Source of the DNA: Prorocentrum cordatum
Lineage: Eukaryota > Sar > Dinophyceae > Prorocentrales > Prorocentraceae
Length of the DNA stretch: 64,000 bases
Direction of reading: 5' to 3'
NCBI GenBank assembly: GCA_963575745.1
Contig: CAUYUJ010016060.1
Coordinates: 590,467-654,466, forward strand
Shown piece by piece: positions 1 through 10,650 of this stretch (the stretch's first letter is position 1; the number at the start of each line of letters is the position of its first letter). The position numbers and the translations under genes were made by a program. Below the pieces are notes generated by a model. That model saw only the letters and a list, made by a program, of their open reading frames with translations, did not search any database and had not been told where the DNA came from.

Positions 1-61
1 TGTCATTACTACTACGACCACTTCCACCACAACCACCACCATCACCATCACCACCACCACC

Positions 62-146
<85 letters not shown>

Positions 147-147
147 G

Positions 148-181
<34 letters not shown>

Positions 182-690
182 GCTACTACTACTACTACTA
201 CTACTAGTACTACTAGTACTACTAGTACTACTACTACAGCTACTCAACTACTACTACGACTACTACTACAACTACTACTGCGCCGACTACGACTACTACT
301 ACTACTACTACTAATAATAATACTACTACTAGTAATACTGCGACTACTATTACGACTACTACCACTACAGCTACGATTACTATTACATCGACTATCACGA
401 CCACTACTACTACTATACCACTACTATCAGTACTACGACTACTCCTACTACTACTACCACTACTACTACTACTGCTACTACTACTACTGCTACTACTCCT
501 GCTACGGGTACGACAACCACTTTTACTACTACTACTACTACTACCACTACTACTACTACGGCTATTCCTACTTTACTACTACTATTGCTGCTACTACTAC
601 TACTACTACTATTTCTACTACTACTACTACTATTATTACTACTACTACTATTACCACGTCTACTACTACTACGACGACGACTACTACTCT

Positions 691-731
<41 letters not shown>

Positions 732-1073
732 TTACTACTACTACTACTACTACTACTAGTAACAATACTACTACTACTACTGCTACTACTACTACTACTA
801 CTACTACGACTAATACTACTATAACTATTACCACTACCACTACCACTGCGACCATCGCTACCACTACTACCACTACTACTACTACTGCTGCTACGACGAC
901 GACTACTACGACTACCTCTACTACTACTGCTACTACTACTACTACGACTACTACTACTACTACTACTACTACTATTACCACCACTACTACTCCTACTACG
1001 ACCACTACCACCACCATTACTACTACTACTACTACTACTACTACTACGGCTACTAGTACTAGTACTACTACTA

Positions 1074-1119
<46 letters not shown>

Positions 1120-1143
1120 GACTACTACTCCTACTACTACGAT

Positions 1144-1182
<39 letters not shown>

Positions 1183-1246
1183 CACTACTATACCACGAAT
1201 AGTACTGCTACGGCTACTACTGTTACTATCATTACTATTGTTGCTG

Positions 1247-1280
<34 letters not shown>

Positions 1281-1773
1281 GACTCCTACTGCTACTACTG
1301 CTGCTACGACCACTACTCCGACCTTTCACTACGACAACTACTACTACTGCCGCTACCGCGAATACAAATGCGACTACGACGGCTAGTGCTTCTGCTCCTA
1401 CTACTGCGACCCATCGGGCGTTATTATTACTCTATATGTACTTAGCGTAGTTGCACTACTACCGTTTCTACCACTACTGCTACCACTCGTACTCCTACGA
1501 CGGCTACTGCTACCACGATTACTACTGCTAGTAGTAGTAGTAGTCGTAGTACTACTACTACTACTACGCCCCTATTGCTAGCAATATTTTGAACTCGTCC
1601 TACCACTGCTGTGGCTGCCGTTGCCGCTGCTTCTCCTGCTTGGGCCCCTGGTGGTGCTTGATTTGTTGGGCATGCTACAGTTTTGCAAACTTGTGTTGTT
1701 GTCAGTGTTGCGGCCAGACGTGGGGTGAGCATTACGACATCAACCCTTCGTGTTACGACGGCTTTACAAGTGT

Positions 1774-1805
<32 letters not shown>

Positions 1806-1878
1806 CTACGACCACTATTATTACTACTACCATGCTTACTACTACGATTACGACTACGACTACGACTACTAGTACTTG

Positions 1879-1913
<35 letters not shown>

Positions 1914-1914
1914 T

Positions 1915-1953
<39 letters not shown>

Positions 1954-2202
1954 CACTACTATTGTTGCTACTACGGCTACTACCTGACTATTATTGATAC
2001 TATTGCTACGACTACGGCTACTACTATTCCGACAAGCGTTCTTGACCACCAGTAGTGTTCTTACTACGACTACTACTACTACTACTACTAGTCTGATATA
2101 TATATATATATATCATTCTTTTTATTTTATCACTACTACTACAATTTTGACGTTCACGACTACTACTATGACCACTACTATTATTACTAGTACTACTACT
2201 TG

Positions 2203-2244
<42 letters not shown>

Positions 2245-2254
2245 GACTACTACG

Positions 2255-2289
<35 letters not shown>

Positions 2290-2333
2290 CCTTACGACTA
2301 CTTCTACTATTACTACATTGACGATTGCTTCTG
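1..2333. repeat. degenerate (TAC)n trinucleotide array
   Basis: About 2.3 kb of TAC/ACT/CTA triplets with scattered substitutions but mostly preserved triplet phase, starting at the window edge. A less repetitive island lies at about 1,588-1,760 and a short (TA)n tract at 2,096-2,113. The long open frames here translate to poly-Val, poly-Leu or poly-Thr and are artefacts of the triplet period. No gene is seen. Confidence 0.95.
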
Positions 2334-5100
2334 AGCGTTACTACAACTTACATACGGGTATTCCTAGAAGTCGTAGAAGTAGAAGTAGAAGTAGAAGTAG
2401 CAATCGTAGTCGTAGTAGTACTACTGCTGCTGCTATTGCGGCTACCACTGCCATGACGGTGACGGCTAGTAGTTTGTTTCGTGCCGCTGCCACCATTGCG
2501 GCTACTCGTGCGCGCGAGGCCGTTCTGTTCCAGCCCGCTCGGGCCATGAAACAGAATTGGCGTCACAAGTCGGACTTGGCCCGCTGTTACCCCCATTCCT
2601 TTCTGTTTCTCCAGACTACTGCAAAGGCGAATTGTGATATGTCAATCGACTTTTCTGCTATTGCAGCGGCCTCTCCTGCAATGGTTTCTTTTGGCTGTCC
2701 CAGTGGCGTCCCGACTACCGAGGGGCAAAGGTCCGACTCGGGAGTAAGGCAGAATTGTGCAGAGCAAAGTAGGGAAGAGCGCCATAGAGAGGAGCAAAGT
2801 AGATTAGACGTATAATCGAGTAGGAGTAGAAGACCGCAGGGCCGACTTCGGTCGAGTAGAGTGGATCAGAGGAAGTGTAGCTTTGACTAGCGTAGAGCAC
2901 GGTCAGGTCGAGTAGAGAAAAGCCGACTGCGGCGGATGACATCATATCCGAGTCCAGTAGGGTAGGGTCGGTGGAAAAGCGACGCCGGGCGACATGCAGC
3001 AACGAGGGGTGCAGTAGAGAGGGTACACGTATGTGCCTGCTTCCCGGCGTCCTCGCCCAGAGTCCCCCGAAGTTCCGTAGAGTCACCCAAGAAGCCCCCC
3101 AGCGGCCCCCCAAGGGCGCCCCTGCTGGATTCCGCCAGGCCCTGCGCGGCCCCGACACGAGGGGGCCCCCTCATTGCGAGCCCGCAGGGTGTTGGAGCAA
3201 AGAAGTTGGTGCAATGTACAGCGCAGTGCAGTTGCAGTGAGGAAGGTTGCCCCGCGCAGTGCACTGCAAGAATCTTGCCAGAAAAGGCAGCCAGGAACCA
3301 TGGTGGCAAGGGCTGGAACCGATCCAGGTGACGCGTCCGCACATGACGTCAAAACACCATTTGGGTGAACATGTACCACCGAACGCTTCGAGGGGACCCC
3401 CGCCATATTCCACATAATGCCAGGACCCTCTGGGACCCCCTGGAATTGCTATTGTCCTCATCCTCACCGTCGTCCTCCTATCCACGTCTTCCCCCGCCCC
3501 TCGCCCTGGAGGAGGGGATGGGGGACGCGGAGGGAAGGGAATTGAATCAGGAGGAGTAGGAGGAGGAGGAAGAAGACACATTGGAAACCTGATGATGAGG
3601 AGGAGGAGGGGGGAGAGCGCGGGATGACGATGATGAGGGGGCGAAGCACAGATTTAAGAGGAGGAACGGAGGAAAACGAAGAGGAGGAGCAAAGGGAGGA
3701 GGAGGAAGATGAAGAGGAGGAAGAGGAGAGGGTAGGAGAGGACGGCCACGACGAAGAGTGTGCTCCCGACCGGAACCGTGACGACACGACGACGACGACG
3801 GTGGACGACAATATTCACAACGACGTTGGCTTTTGACGATGACGGCGACACGACGATGACAACGACGACAACCAAGACCACGACCTTGACCACGATCCCG
3901 ATCACTGCCCGATCACGAGGACGATCGCGGCGACCCCAACCACGTTCACGACCGCGATCACGACGACGATGGCGGCGACGGCGACTGTGACGACGACGAA
4001 AGCGACGGCGGCGACAGAGACTTCAGAGGTTTCGTGGGGTCTTGGGGACATCCAGAGGTTCCTCCAAAAAGCCGGAAATTTCACAGACATCAGCAACAAC
4101 ATCAACCTCTTTCGAAATTCAGGGATCGTGGAGGAGGACGACGAGGGCGAGGACAAGGACGAGGAAGAGGAGGACGACGAAAAGCGCACCACAATCCCTT
4201 CAAAATCAGTCCTGGACACTTCTTGGGGTCCATGTCTGCCAGCTTTTCATTATCGGACAAGTCTTGTCGGCCCTCGAGGTCGACATTCAGGAACAATTTT
4301 TGGCGTCTCGTGAGCTCTGGGGTCGCGAAAGAAATGCGAGCCCTTGAAGCATCTCGACTTGAGCTATCGATTCAACCTTTTCGTTGCGTGTCTCGAACTG
4401 GATCGATCCATGAGGGTCCCGGGGTCTTAGGTGGGGCGAGATCGCCCGACGTGAATCACACATTGGCGTCGTATTGGCCTACAACATAACTCAAGCAGTG
4501 GCGAAACGTCCCAGGCTGCCCATAGGGCCACTGCATAATGTTTGTAGAACGTTTGCACGACATGTTTTGAGAGAATTTCTCGGTTGATACCGTCTTGCTT
4601 AAACACATCTGTGCTAAGTTCGAAGGTATCTTGATGTTGTTTCGAACATTATTTGTGTGGAATGAACCTGGCATGGTAGGCTCATAGGAATGCTGGGACG
4701 GTCGGTCCCTGCTCCAGTAGCCAGGTTCCCCGCGGCTGCGGGTGAGAGAGAGGTTGTAGCAAGTTTTGTGTAGTTGCGCGAGTTCCTCCTGCTGCGGCTC
4801 AGCAGCTGTTTTGTGAGCTGGCCCGGCCGGCTCGTTTTGCGCCCTGCAGCTAATCAGGTCTGTTTCCGTGCCCTGGACAGCTTCTGTCTCCGCCTGCGCG
4901 TTCGCTCGCGGACGCGACCGAAAAAAGAGCTCCTCCTGCGTGGCAGCCCGGAGTGGCCTTCCAAGCGTGGTCCTCCAGCGTGTCCAGAGTGGCCACTCTG
5001 CGTGGCCCCCCCGAAGCTTGGCCCCCCAGCGTTGCGCCCCAAGCGTGGCCCCCAAATTGTGGCATCCCAGCGGTGCCCCCCAGCGCTCTGAGCAGTGAGA
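2334..5100. other. stretch without a recognised gene
   Basis: It begins with a GTAGAA-like hexamer tract (about 2,365-2,420), runs through GAG/GAT-rich sequence (3,540-3,740) and a degenerate GAC-rich triplet tract (3,780-4,020), then mixed sequence with no recognisable protein family. Open frames are short, overlap on both strands and match nothing I know. I see no RNA gene or regulatory site. Confidence 0.5.
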
Positions 5101-5123
5101 AGAGCGAGCGCTATAGTGTCTTG

Positions 5124-5246
5124 GCATCGCTCGGACGTGTGCATTTTTCCTTCGGCGAGGACCATCGAGGAGCATCCTTGATCATTTGGCGAAAAAACCA
5201 CGCACGAAACCGAAAAACAGCACAGGGAATGGACGTCCGAGCGATG
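5124..5246. mobile_element. short inverted-repeat element, family A, copy 1
   Basis: A 123-bp element with terminal inverted repeats: GCATCGCTCGGACGT at the left and ACGTCCGAGCGATGG at the right. It has no coding capacity, so it is MITE-like. The direct repeat AGCGCTATAGTGT lies at 5,107-5,119 and again at 5,254-5,266, a few bases outside each end, and probably reflects a target duplication. Three more copies occur in the window (5,861, 35,641, 43,941). Confidence 0.85.
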
Positions 5247-5522
5247 GGGAGAGAGCGCTATAGTGTAGTGCGCATGCCGGAGACCAGACGGGAGGCCATA
5301 AGCGAAACCACATAGGAGCACCTATGGGGGATCATGTGGGAGCCCATTGAGACCATATCGGAGACAGGCCACACGGGAGACCACCCGCGAGACCACATGC
5401 GAGACCACGGGCCGTCGATCCTGGAGTCGAAGGGATTCACGCCAGGGCTTAGAAGAGATCTTGCATCGGACCCTGACAGACACACCTTTTATTAGTGAAA
5501 CAATGCAACGCCCGGATCTCAT

Positions 5523-5690
5523 CGGGCGGGGCCAGCACCAGGATAAATCGTTGCAGAGCGTTTCGGAAGGCTCTCAGTGTGTTCTGGAGCGTTCTGGAAC
5601 GGTCTCGGGGCCGGATACATCCTCCAGAGCCGCCAGATCTCAGAGATCCCCGATGCGTCCTGGTCCGTGGCTTCGTCTCACCCTTTTTAT
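5523..5690. repeat. dispersed repeat, copy 1 of a pair
   Basis: This segment is related to 6,008-6,150. The best block is GACATCCTCCAGAGCCGC followed by GATCTCAG, with more diverged GGGGCCAG... and TCCTGG...GGCTTCGTCT blocks around it. In the first copy the block begins with ATACATCC. The nature of the repeat is unknown. Both copies lie next to family-A elements. Confidence 0.5.
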
Positions 5691-5702
5691 CCCCCAAAAC
5701 AG

Positions 5703-5852
5703 GGTCGGAGTAGGTGGGCTCCGAGGATCGCGCCGAGGCGCCGAGGCATCGGCGATGCCGCCCGATGCGGGGCCCCCGGGCCGAGGCCGCCGATGCATCG
5801 GCGATGCCTCGGCGACGCGGCGCGATCCTCCGATCCCATCTCCTCGGACCCC
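5703..5852. mobile_element. foldback element of the GATGCATCG family
   Basis: The left arm (GTCGGAG...GGCTCCGAGGATCGCGCC) is roughly the reverse complement of the right arm (GGCGCGATCCTCCGAT...CTCGGACCCC). The centre is a series of short palindromes of the form CGATGCATCGGCG. Relatives lie at about 26,660-26,780 (inside the copia element) and 37,865-38,002. No coding sequence. Confidence 0.6.
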
Positions 5853-5860
5853 AATTGCCT

Positions 5861-5986
5861 GGCATCGCTCGGACGTGTGCATGTTCCCTTCGTCGAGGAC
5901 CATCGAGGAGCATCCTTGATCATTTGGCGAAGAAGCAACGCACGAAACCGAAAAACAGCACTGGGAATGGACGTCCGAGCGATGGC
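5861..5986. mobile_element. short inverted-repeat element, family A, copy 2
   Basis: Same terminal repeats and interior as the copy at 5,124. The inverted repeat seems to extend outward (CCAAT...GGCATCG and CGATGGC...ATTGG). No clear target duplication is visible. Confidence 0.8.
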
Positions 5987-6007
5987 AGGATTGGGAGGCT
6001 TCTCAGT

Positions 6008-6150
6008 CGGACGGGGCCAGGACGAGGACGAGTCCGTTCAGGAGCCCTCGGCGAAGGCCGCGGTGCCCGAGACATCCTCCAGAGCCGCTGGATCTCAGGG
6101 AGTCTCGATCTACATTCTCGCCCGATGTGATCCTCGTCCTGGCTTCGTCT
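6008..6150. repeat. dispersed repeat, copy 2 of a pair
   Basis: Diverged second copy of the segment at 5,523-5,690, in the same orientation. Confidence 0.45.
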
Positions 6151-6278
6151 TGCTCAGGTGCCTTCGATCCTCCGTCGACGACGCGGCTTCGGGCCCCGTC
6201 CCCCCGTCCCGGTGATCGGGCCCGTCCTGGCGGCCGCCGACGCGGCTGCGCACGGCGACCCGGTCGGCCCTCTGTTTG

Positions 6279-6280
6279 CA

Positions 6281-6324
<44 letters not shown>

Positions 6325-6325
6325 A
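6279..6325. repeat. (GTC)n microsatellite
   Basis: A pure GTC run of about 15 units. The sequence before it (about 6,150-6,275) is open and non-repetitive and begins after a CAG, so it could be an exon, but nothing in it is recognised. Confidence 0.9.
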
Positions 6326-8220
6326 GTCGCCGTTGTCGTTGTCGCCGCCCTTGGACTCCGTGCGACCCGTCTGCCGTCAAGCCGCGCCCGGGTGCGGCGA
6401 CGAGATGCTCCCCTTGGGGAGGCCAGGGAATCTGAGAGTGTAGCCGTCGGAAGCGTCGCTTCCCGTCGTGGTCGGTGGCTTCGGTGGCGTCGGCGTGTTC
6501 GTCGCCGATGCCCTTGCAGTCGTCGTCCTTGTTCTCTTCCCCCTCCTCCGTCCTTCTCCGTCCTCACCCATCGCCTTCCACCTTCTCCCCCCCCTCGTCC
6601 GTCGTCCTCCTTTTCCTCGTCCCCCGTCGAGGGGGGAGGATGAGTCGTTGTCGTGCTCCGCAGCATCCCGTTCCTCCCCGCTCGACTCGGCTGTCCTACC
6701 TCGTGCCTCGACCCCGCCTCCCTCCTCCTGCTTTTGAGCTCGTTCTCCTCCCCCCTCGGATTTCGCCCGCCCGTGGCAGTGTACAGCCAAGTCGTTGAAA
6801 TGAGGAACAGTTTGGGTAAGAAAGGGGCTCGATTTTCCTTAGGTCCTTCTATGGCTTTTCCTCTAGCCAACCTCGTGCGCGCAGGCGCTTGTGGGGCCAA
6901 AAAGGGGCTTCGTTCCATGTTTATCGTTCCTTCTTTCAGCAGCCCGACTGCATGAGGGGTATGAGGGCTGCATGGGGACCCGACGCGCGGAGGTTGGCGG
7001 CCCAGAAGCTTGGGGCCCGCTTGCCGGTGGCCAGCCCAGGGGGAAATGAGATTGGGCGGGTCTCCTCAGAAGGCTCTTCGGAGTCCTCCCGCCTTCGGAG
7101 AAGTTCTCTTCGCCTTCCCCGAAGACACAAATCATTTCTCAGAACGCTGGAGGGCTTCTGGACGCCCCGCCGTATTTGAGAAGGCCTCCTCCTCACTTCC
7201 CCCCTCGCTCGCCACGGATCTTGGGAGCTTCCCGTAGCGTTTTTGGGCCTTTTACTGCGCCTCCTTGGGTGCACTTTGGGTCCTTGCGCGGCGCTTATGG
7301 TCTCGAGGCGGCCCTGAAGAGCACCAGAAAAGGGCCCGTGGCCCTCGGGACATCTTCTGTGAGTAAGTTTTAGGGATGAGGTATGGCTGTGTGTAGGGGG
7401 GCTGGTGTCTTGCAAAATAGTTGCGTGCACATTTCAGCACAGGCGGGAGAGAAGGGTTCGCAGCAGCGCTTCCCCGCCCACGCAGCCATTCGCTTCACAG
7501 GTTCCACAGAGAGCCTTGCTACCAGCACGCATGTTGCACTGTACACATGTTGAGTCCGAAACTAGAGTCGCAGCTTTAGGGATGAGGTATGGCCGTGTTT
7601 GGGGGGGTAGACATCTCCCAGCTTGGATCGTCTAATATGGATCTATCCCACCTGCAGGCAATAGGACTGACTCTCGCGCTCAAGTCGATCATGCCCTGTC
7701 GCCTTCGCTGGTCGCATTCATTATCTGCCTATGCCGCCCTCGGCCGAGACACAGCCGACAAGCCGCTGTGCTTCTGAATGCTCGGAGTATCCACGAACGA
7801 CCAACTTGACACAAATGAGACACCTCTGTAGAGATGCCTTCCTGCTCCACGCCACCTCTACAACACCTCGCATCGGGATCCTCATCATCCTGGCGTCCTT
7901 TGGCTCGACTTCAATGGCCTTGGGGTGCTGCTTAGCCCCCCATGGGCGTTCCGAAAACACTGCGAGGCCTTTGCAGCCCTGGCCTGGCCAGGGGGGACCT
8001 CGCGAGGCGTTGCCCACGCCAGAGGTATGGCACCCTGGGCGGCGCCGCAGGTGGACTCCGTAGCGCTTTGGTGGCGCCCTGGAAGCGCCCTGGAAGCGCT
8101 CTGTGAGCGCCCTGAGGGTGCCCTGGGAACGCTCTGGGAGCGCCCTAGCAGCAACTTATGGGACTCACTATGTAGCCCCAAAACTGCTCAGCGGGGGTTG
8201 CCCCACCCCCATATTCCAGT
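6326..8220. other. stretch without a recognised gene
   Basis: Pyrimidine-rich at first (6,530-6,760), then mixed. A direct repeat, TTTAGGGATGAGGTATGGC, occurs at about 7,369 and 7,575. A loose 12-13 bp repeat (AGCGCCCTGGGA-like) occupies 8,050-8,160. No open frame resembles a known protein. Confidence 0.5.
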
Positions 8221-8223
8221 CTC

Positions 8224-8288
8224 CCGTCGTCGTCGTCGTCGTCGTCCTCGTCGTCGTCCTCGTCGTCGTCGTCGTCGTCGTCGTCGTC

Positions 8289-8323
<35 letters not shown>

Positions 8324-8480
8324 TTTCGTCGTCGGTTTCGGAGGCGCCGCTTCTGGTCGTCGGCGTCGTCGTCGTCGTCGTCGTCGCTTTGTTTCAGCGG
8401 AAGCGCCGCTTCTGGTCGTCGGCGTTCGCTTCATCGGAAGCGCCGCTGACCTGGTCGTCGTCGTCGTCGTCGCGTTCGTC
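8224..8480. repeat. (CGT)n microsatellite block
   Basis: CGT/GTC triplets with interruptions. Two copies of a GGAAGCGCCGCTTCTGGTCG-like segment (about 8,341 and 8,401) sit inside the block. Confidence 0.9.
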
Positions 8481-8589
8481 GTTCGCATCCCCGCTTGGCG
8501 TTTTCAAGGCTCGGGCTGGGGAGGGAGGGAGGAGGAGGTGGAGGAAGGAGGGGGCAAGGAAGGAGGGGGGGGGAGGAGGTGGTGGAGGA

Positions 8590-8665
8590 CGCGCTCAACG
8601 AGGAGGAGGAGGAGGAGGAGGAGGAGGAGGAGGAGGAGGAGGAGGAGGACGAGGACGAGGAGGTA
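8590..8665. repeat. (GGA)n microsatellite
   Basis: A GGA/GGAC run immediately downstream of the minus-strand gene at 8,717-9,349. Confidence 0.9.
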
Positions 8666-8716
8666 CATTCTGAGCGTGTAGCTCTGCTCGAGCACCTGCG
8701 CTTCGCGCTCGAGGTC

Positions 8717-9349
8717 CTAGAAGTGGCCCGCGTGGTCGCGCGGCCTCGCGGCGCAGCGAACGCTGCAGCGATGCGCGCAGCGCAACGTCTGCAGGGCCCG
8801 TCCGCGGCCGTCGTCCCACGGGTTTTCCACGTCGAGCCAGCCCGCCTGGTCGCCCCACGCGTGAGACTGCACCCGCGACTGAGCCTCGTACCTGTACTTC
8901 TTCTTCGGCACCATGCGGATCGACCTGCCCTTGTAGTCATGGCCGTGCCACTCCTCACCGTTCTTGAACAGCACCGTGGTCTTGAGCGGAACGTCCGTGA
9001 GCTTGGGGCCGCCGTCCTGGCTCGTGCCGCTGAGGCAACTGAACTGCGCGACCATCATGTTGTTCGGCCCGTGGCTCACGTAGCCGTGCCAGTCGGTCAA
9101 GTTCGAACGAGACATGTACCTGACGTAGTTGTGCTGATCGTCGATGTGCATCAGAGTCTCTCGATACGGCGACGTGTCTGGCAATGGCTCGATGATGTAG
9201 TCGTACACCGTCATGGTGCGCCGCATAAGCTCTGGCAGCGGCACCGCCATGGCGACAGCTGGAGAGCCCACTGAAGGACACTTCACAAGCAGAGAGCGGC
9301 GGTCCCGCTGCTTGAGCCCACACTTGGCTACGGATGTATCCCTATACAT
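8717..9349 (-). CDS. unrecognised protein, about 180-210 aa
   Basis: An open frame of 210 codons on the minus strand. I do not recognise the family. A second Met (residue 34, starting MAVPLPELMRRT) is the more natural start, because the preceding residues look like translated leader. Residues 45-150 are of normal composition, hydrophilic, and rich in Tyr, His and Trp (YDYIIEPLPDTSPYRETLMH; GEEWHGHDYKGRSIRM). There is no signal peptide or membrane segment. The last 40 residues are Cys/Arg-rich and may be intron read-through, so the true 3' end could be a splice site near 8,800. It lies alone between a (GGA)n run and the 89-bp repeat array. It could be one exon of a larger gene. That it is coding is likely from composition, but its function is unknown. 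Confidence 0.5.
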   Translation of the reverse strand: MYRDTSVAKCGLKQRDRRSLLVKCPSVGSPAVAMAVPLPELMRRTMTVYDYIIEPLPDTSPYRETLMHIDDQHNYVRYMSRSNLTDWHGYVSHGPNNMMVAQFSCLSGTSQDGGPKLTDVPLKTTVLFKNGEEWHGHDYKGRSIRMVPKKKYRYEAQSRVQSHAWGDQAGWLDVENPWDDGRGRALQTLRCAHRCSVRCAARPRDHAGHF

Positions 9350-9425
9350 AGGGGCACGCCCACCAACAGCCCAATGGTCAGAGGATGATGGTGGGAGGAA
9401 GGAGGAGGGGAGAGAGGAGGAGGCA

Positions 9426-9492
9426 GGAGAGGAGAGGAGAGGAGAGGAGAGGAGAGGAGAGGAGAGGAGAGGAGAGGAGAGGAGAGGAGAGG
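9426..9492. repeat. (GGAGA)n pentanucleotide tract
   Basis: About 13 nearly perfect GGAGA units. Confidence 0.95.
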
Positions 9493-9633
9493 AGGAACGC
9501 GATGCGCCGTCTCTTCAAAACGAGGACCCAACACCACAGGATGGTCGGGAAAAACTGCTCCTCCTCTCATCCCTCTTTCTCCTCGCCCCCCTCGCCCCTC
9601 GCCCCTCTTCCTCTCGCCCCTCTCCCCTCGCGC

Positions 9634-10560
9634 GTTTCGTGGCCCCATGCGGAGCTCCACCCAGGGCCCCAGTGGCGCAGCCCGCATGCGGTGCGCGCCC
9701 AATTTTGGCTCACTTTTCACACGTTTCGTGGCCCCATAGGGAGATCCACCCAAGGTCCCAGCGGCGCCGCCCGCATGCGGCACGCGCCCCATTTTGGCAC
9801 ACCCCTCACGCGTTTCGTGGCCCCATACGGATCTCCAACGTAGGCTCCAATGGCGCAGCCCGCACGCGGTGCGCGCCAAATTTTGGCACACCTCGCGCGC
9901 GTTTCGTGGCCCCGCACGGAGCTCCACCCAAGGTCCCAGTGGCGCAGCCCGCATGCGGTGCGCGCCTAATTTTGGCACGCCCCTCACACGTTTCGTGGCC
10001 CCATCGGGAGCTCCACCTATGGCCCCAGTGGCGCAGCCCGCATGCGGTACGCGCCCAAGTTTGGCACACCCCTCACATGTTTCGTGGCCCCATAGGGAGC
10101 TCCACCTATATGGTCCCAGTGGCGCAGCCCGCGTGCGGTACGCGCCCAATTTCGGCACGCCCCTCACGCGTGTCGTGGCCCCATACGGAGCTCCAACGTA
10201 GGCTCCAATGGCGTAGCCCGCATGCGGTACGCGCCCAATTTTGGCACACCCTTCGCACGTTTCGTGGCCCCGTAGGGCGATCCACCCAAGGTCCCAGTGG
10301 CCCAGCCCGCATGCGGTGCGCGCCACATTTTGGCACACCCCTTACGCGCTTCGTGCCCCCATAGGGAGCTCCACTTTAGGCCCCAGTGGCGCAGCCCGCA
10401 TGCGGTGCGCGCCAAATTTTGGCTCACTTTTCACACGTTTCGCGGCCCCATAGGGAGCTCCACCCAAGATCCCAGTGGCGCAGCCCGCATGCGGTGCGCC
10501 CCCCATTTTGGCACACCCCTCGCACGTTTCGTGGCCCCATAGGGAGCGCGGGCGAAGATG
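9634..10560. repeat. 89-bp tandem array, left arm
   Basis: Eleven starts of GTTTCGTGGCCCC (or variants) at 9,634, 9,723, 9,812, 9,901, 9,990, 10,079, 10,170, 10,259, 10,348, 10,437 and 10,526. The spacing is 89 bp except one of 91. The unit carries GGAGCTCCA, CCAGTGGCGCAGCCCGCATG and ATTTTGGCACACCCCT. Both strands stay open over more than 330 codons although 89 is not a multiple of three, so every unit is read in a new frame. I treat this as satellite DNA, not a gene. The array at 13,195-13,950 is the same family in opposite orientation. Confidence 0.95.
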
Positions 10561-10612
10561 GTACTCACAATTGCGGTATTCACAACTGCATATGGTTGGG
10601 CCCTTCGCCAGG
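10561..10612. repeat. head sequence of the left 89-bp array
   Basis: This non-tandem edge of the array, read on the minus strand, begins CCTGGCGAAGGGCCCAACCA and contains TATGCAGTTG. It matches 13,148-13,200 on the plus strand, which begins CCTGGCGAGAAGCCCAACCG. The two heads face each other across the gene at 10,651-12,620. Confidence 0.85.
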
Positions 10613-10650
10613 CTACTTTAACCAAAAAAACTAGCAAGGTCGCGCGCTCT

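Noticed and set aside
568-1329. 253-codon minus-strand frame (poly-Val)
   Set aside because: It is the translation of the TAC triplet array; composition is almost a single residue, with no domain.
9690-9720. CAATTTTGGCTCAC, similar to the end of the dinoflagellate spliced leader (GCCATTTTGGCTCAAG)
   Set aside because: It differs at several positions, recurs as part of the 89-bp unit, and lacks the upstream part of the leader. Coincidental.
9213-10364. 383-codon plus-strand and 336-codon minus-strand frames
   Set aside because: Both run through the 89-bp satellite, which is stop-poor in every frame; no non-repeat domain is present.
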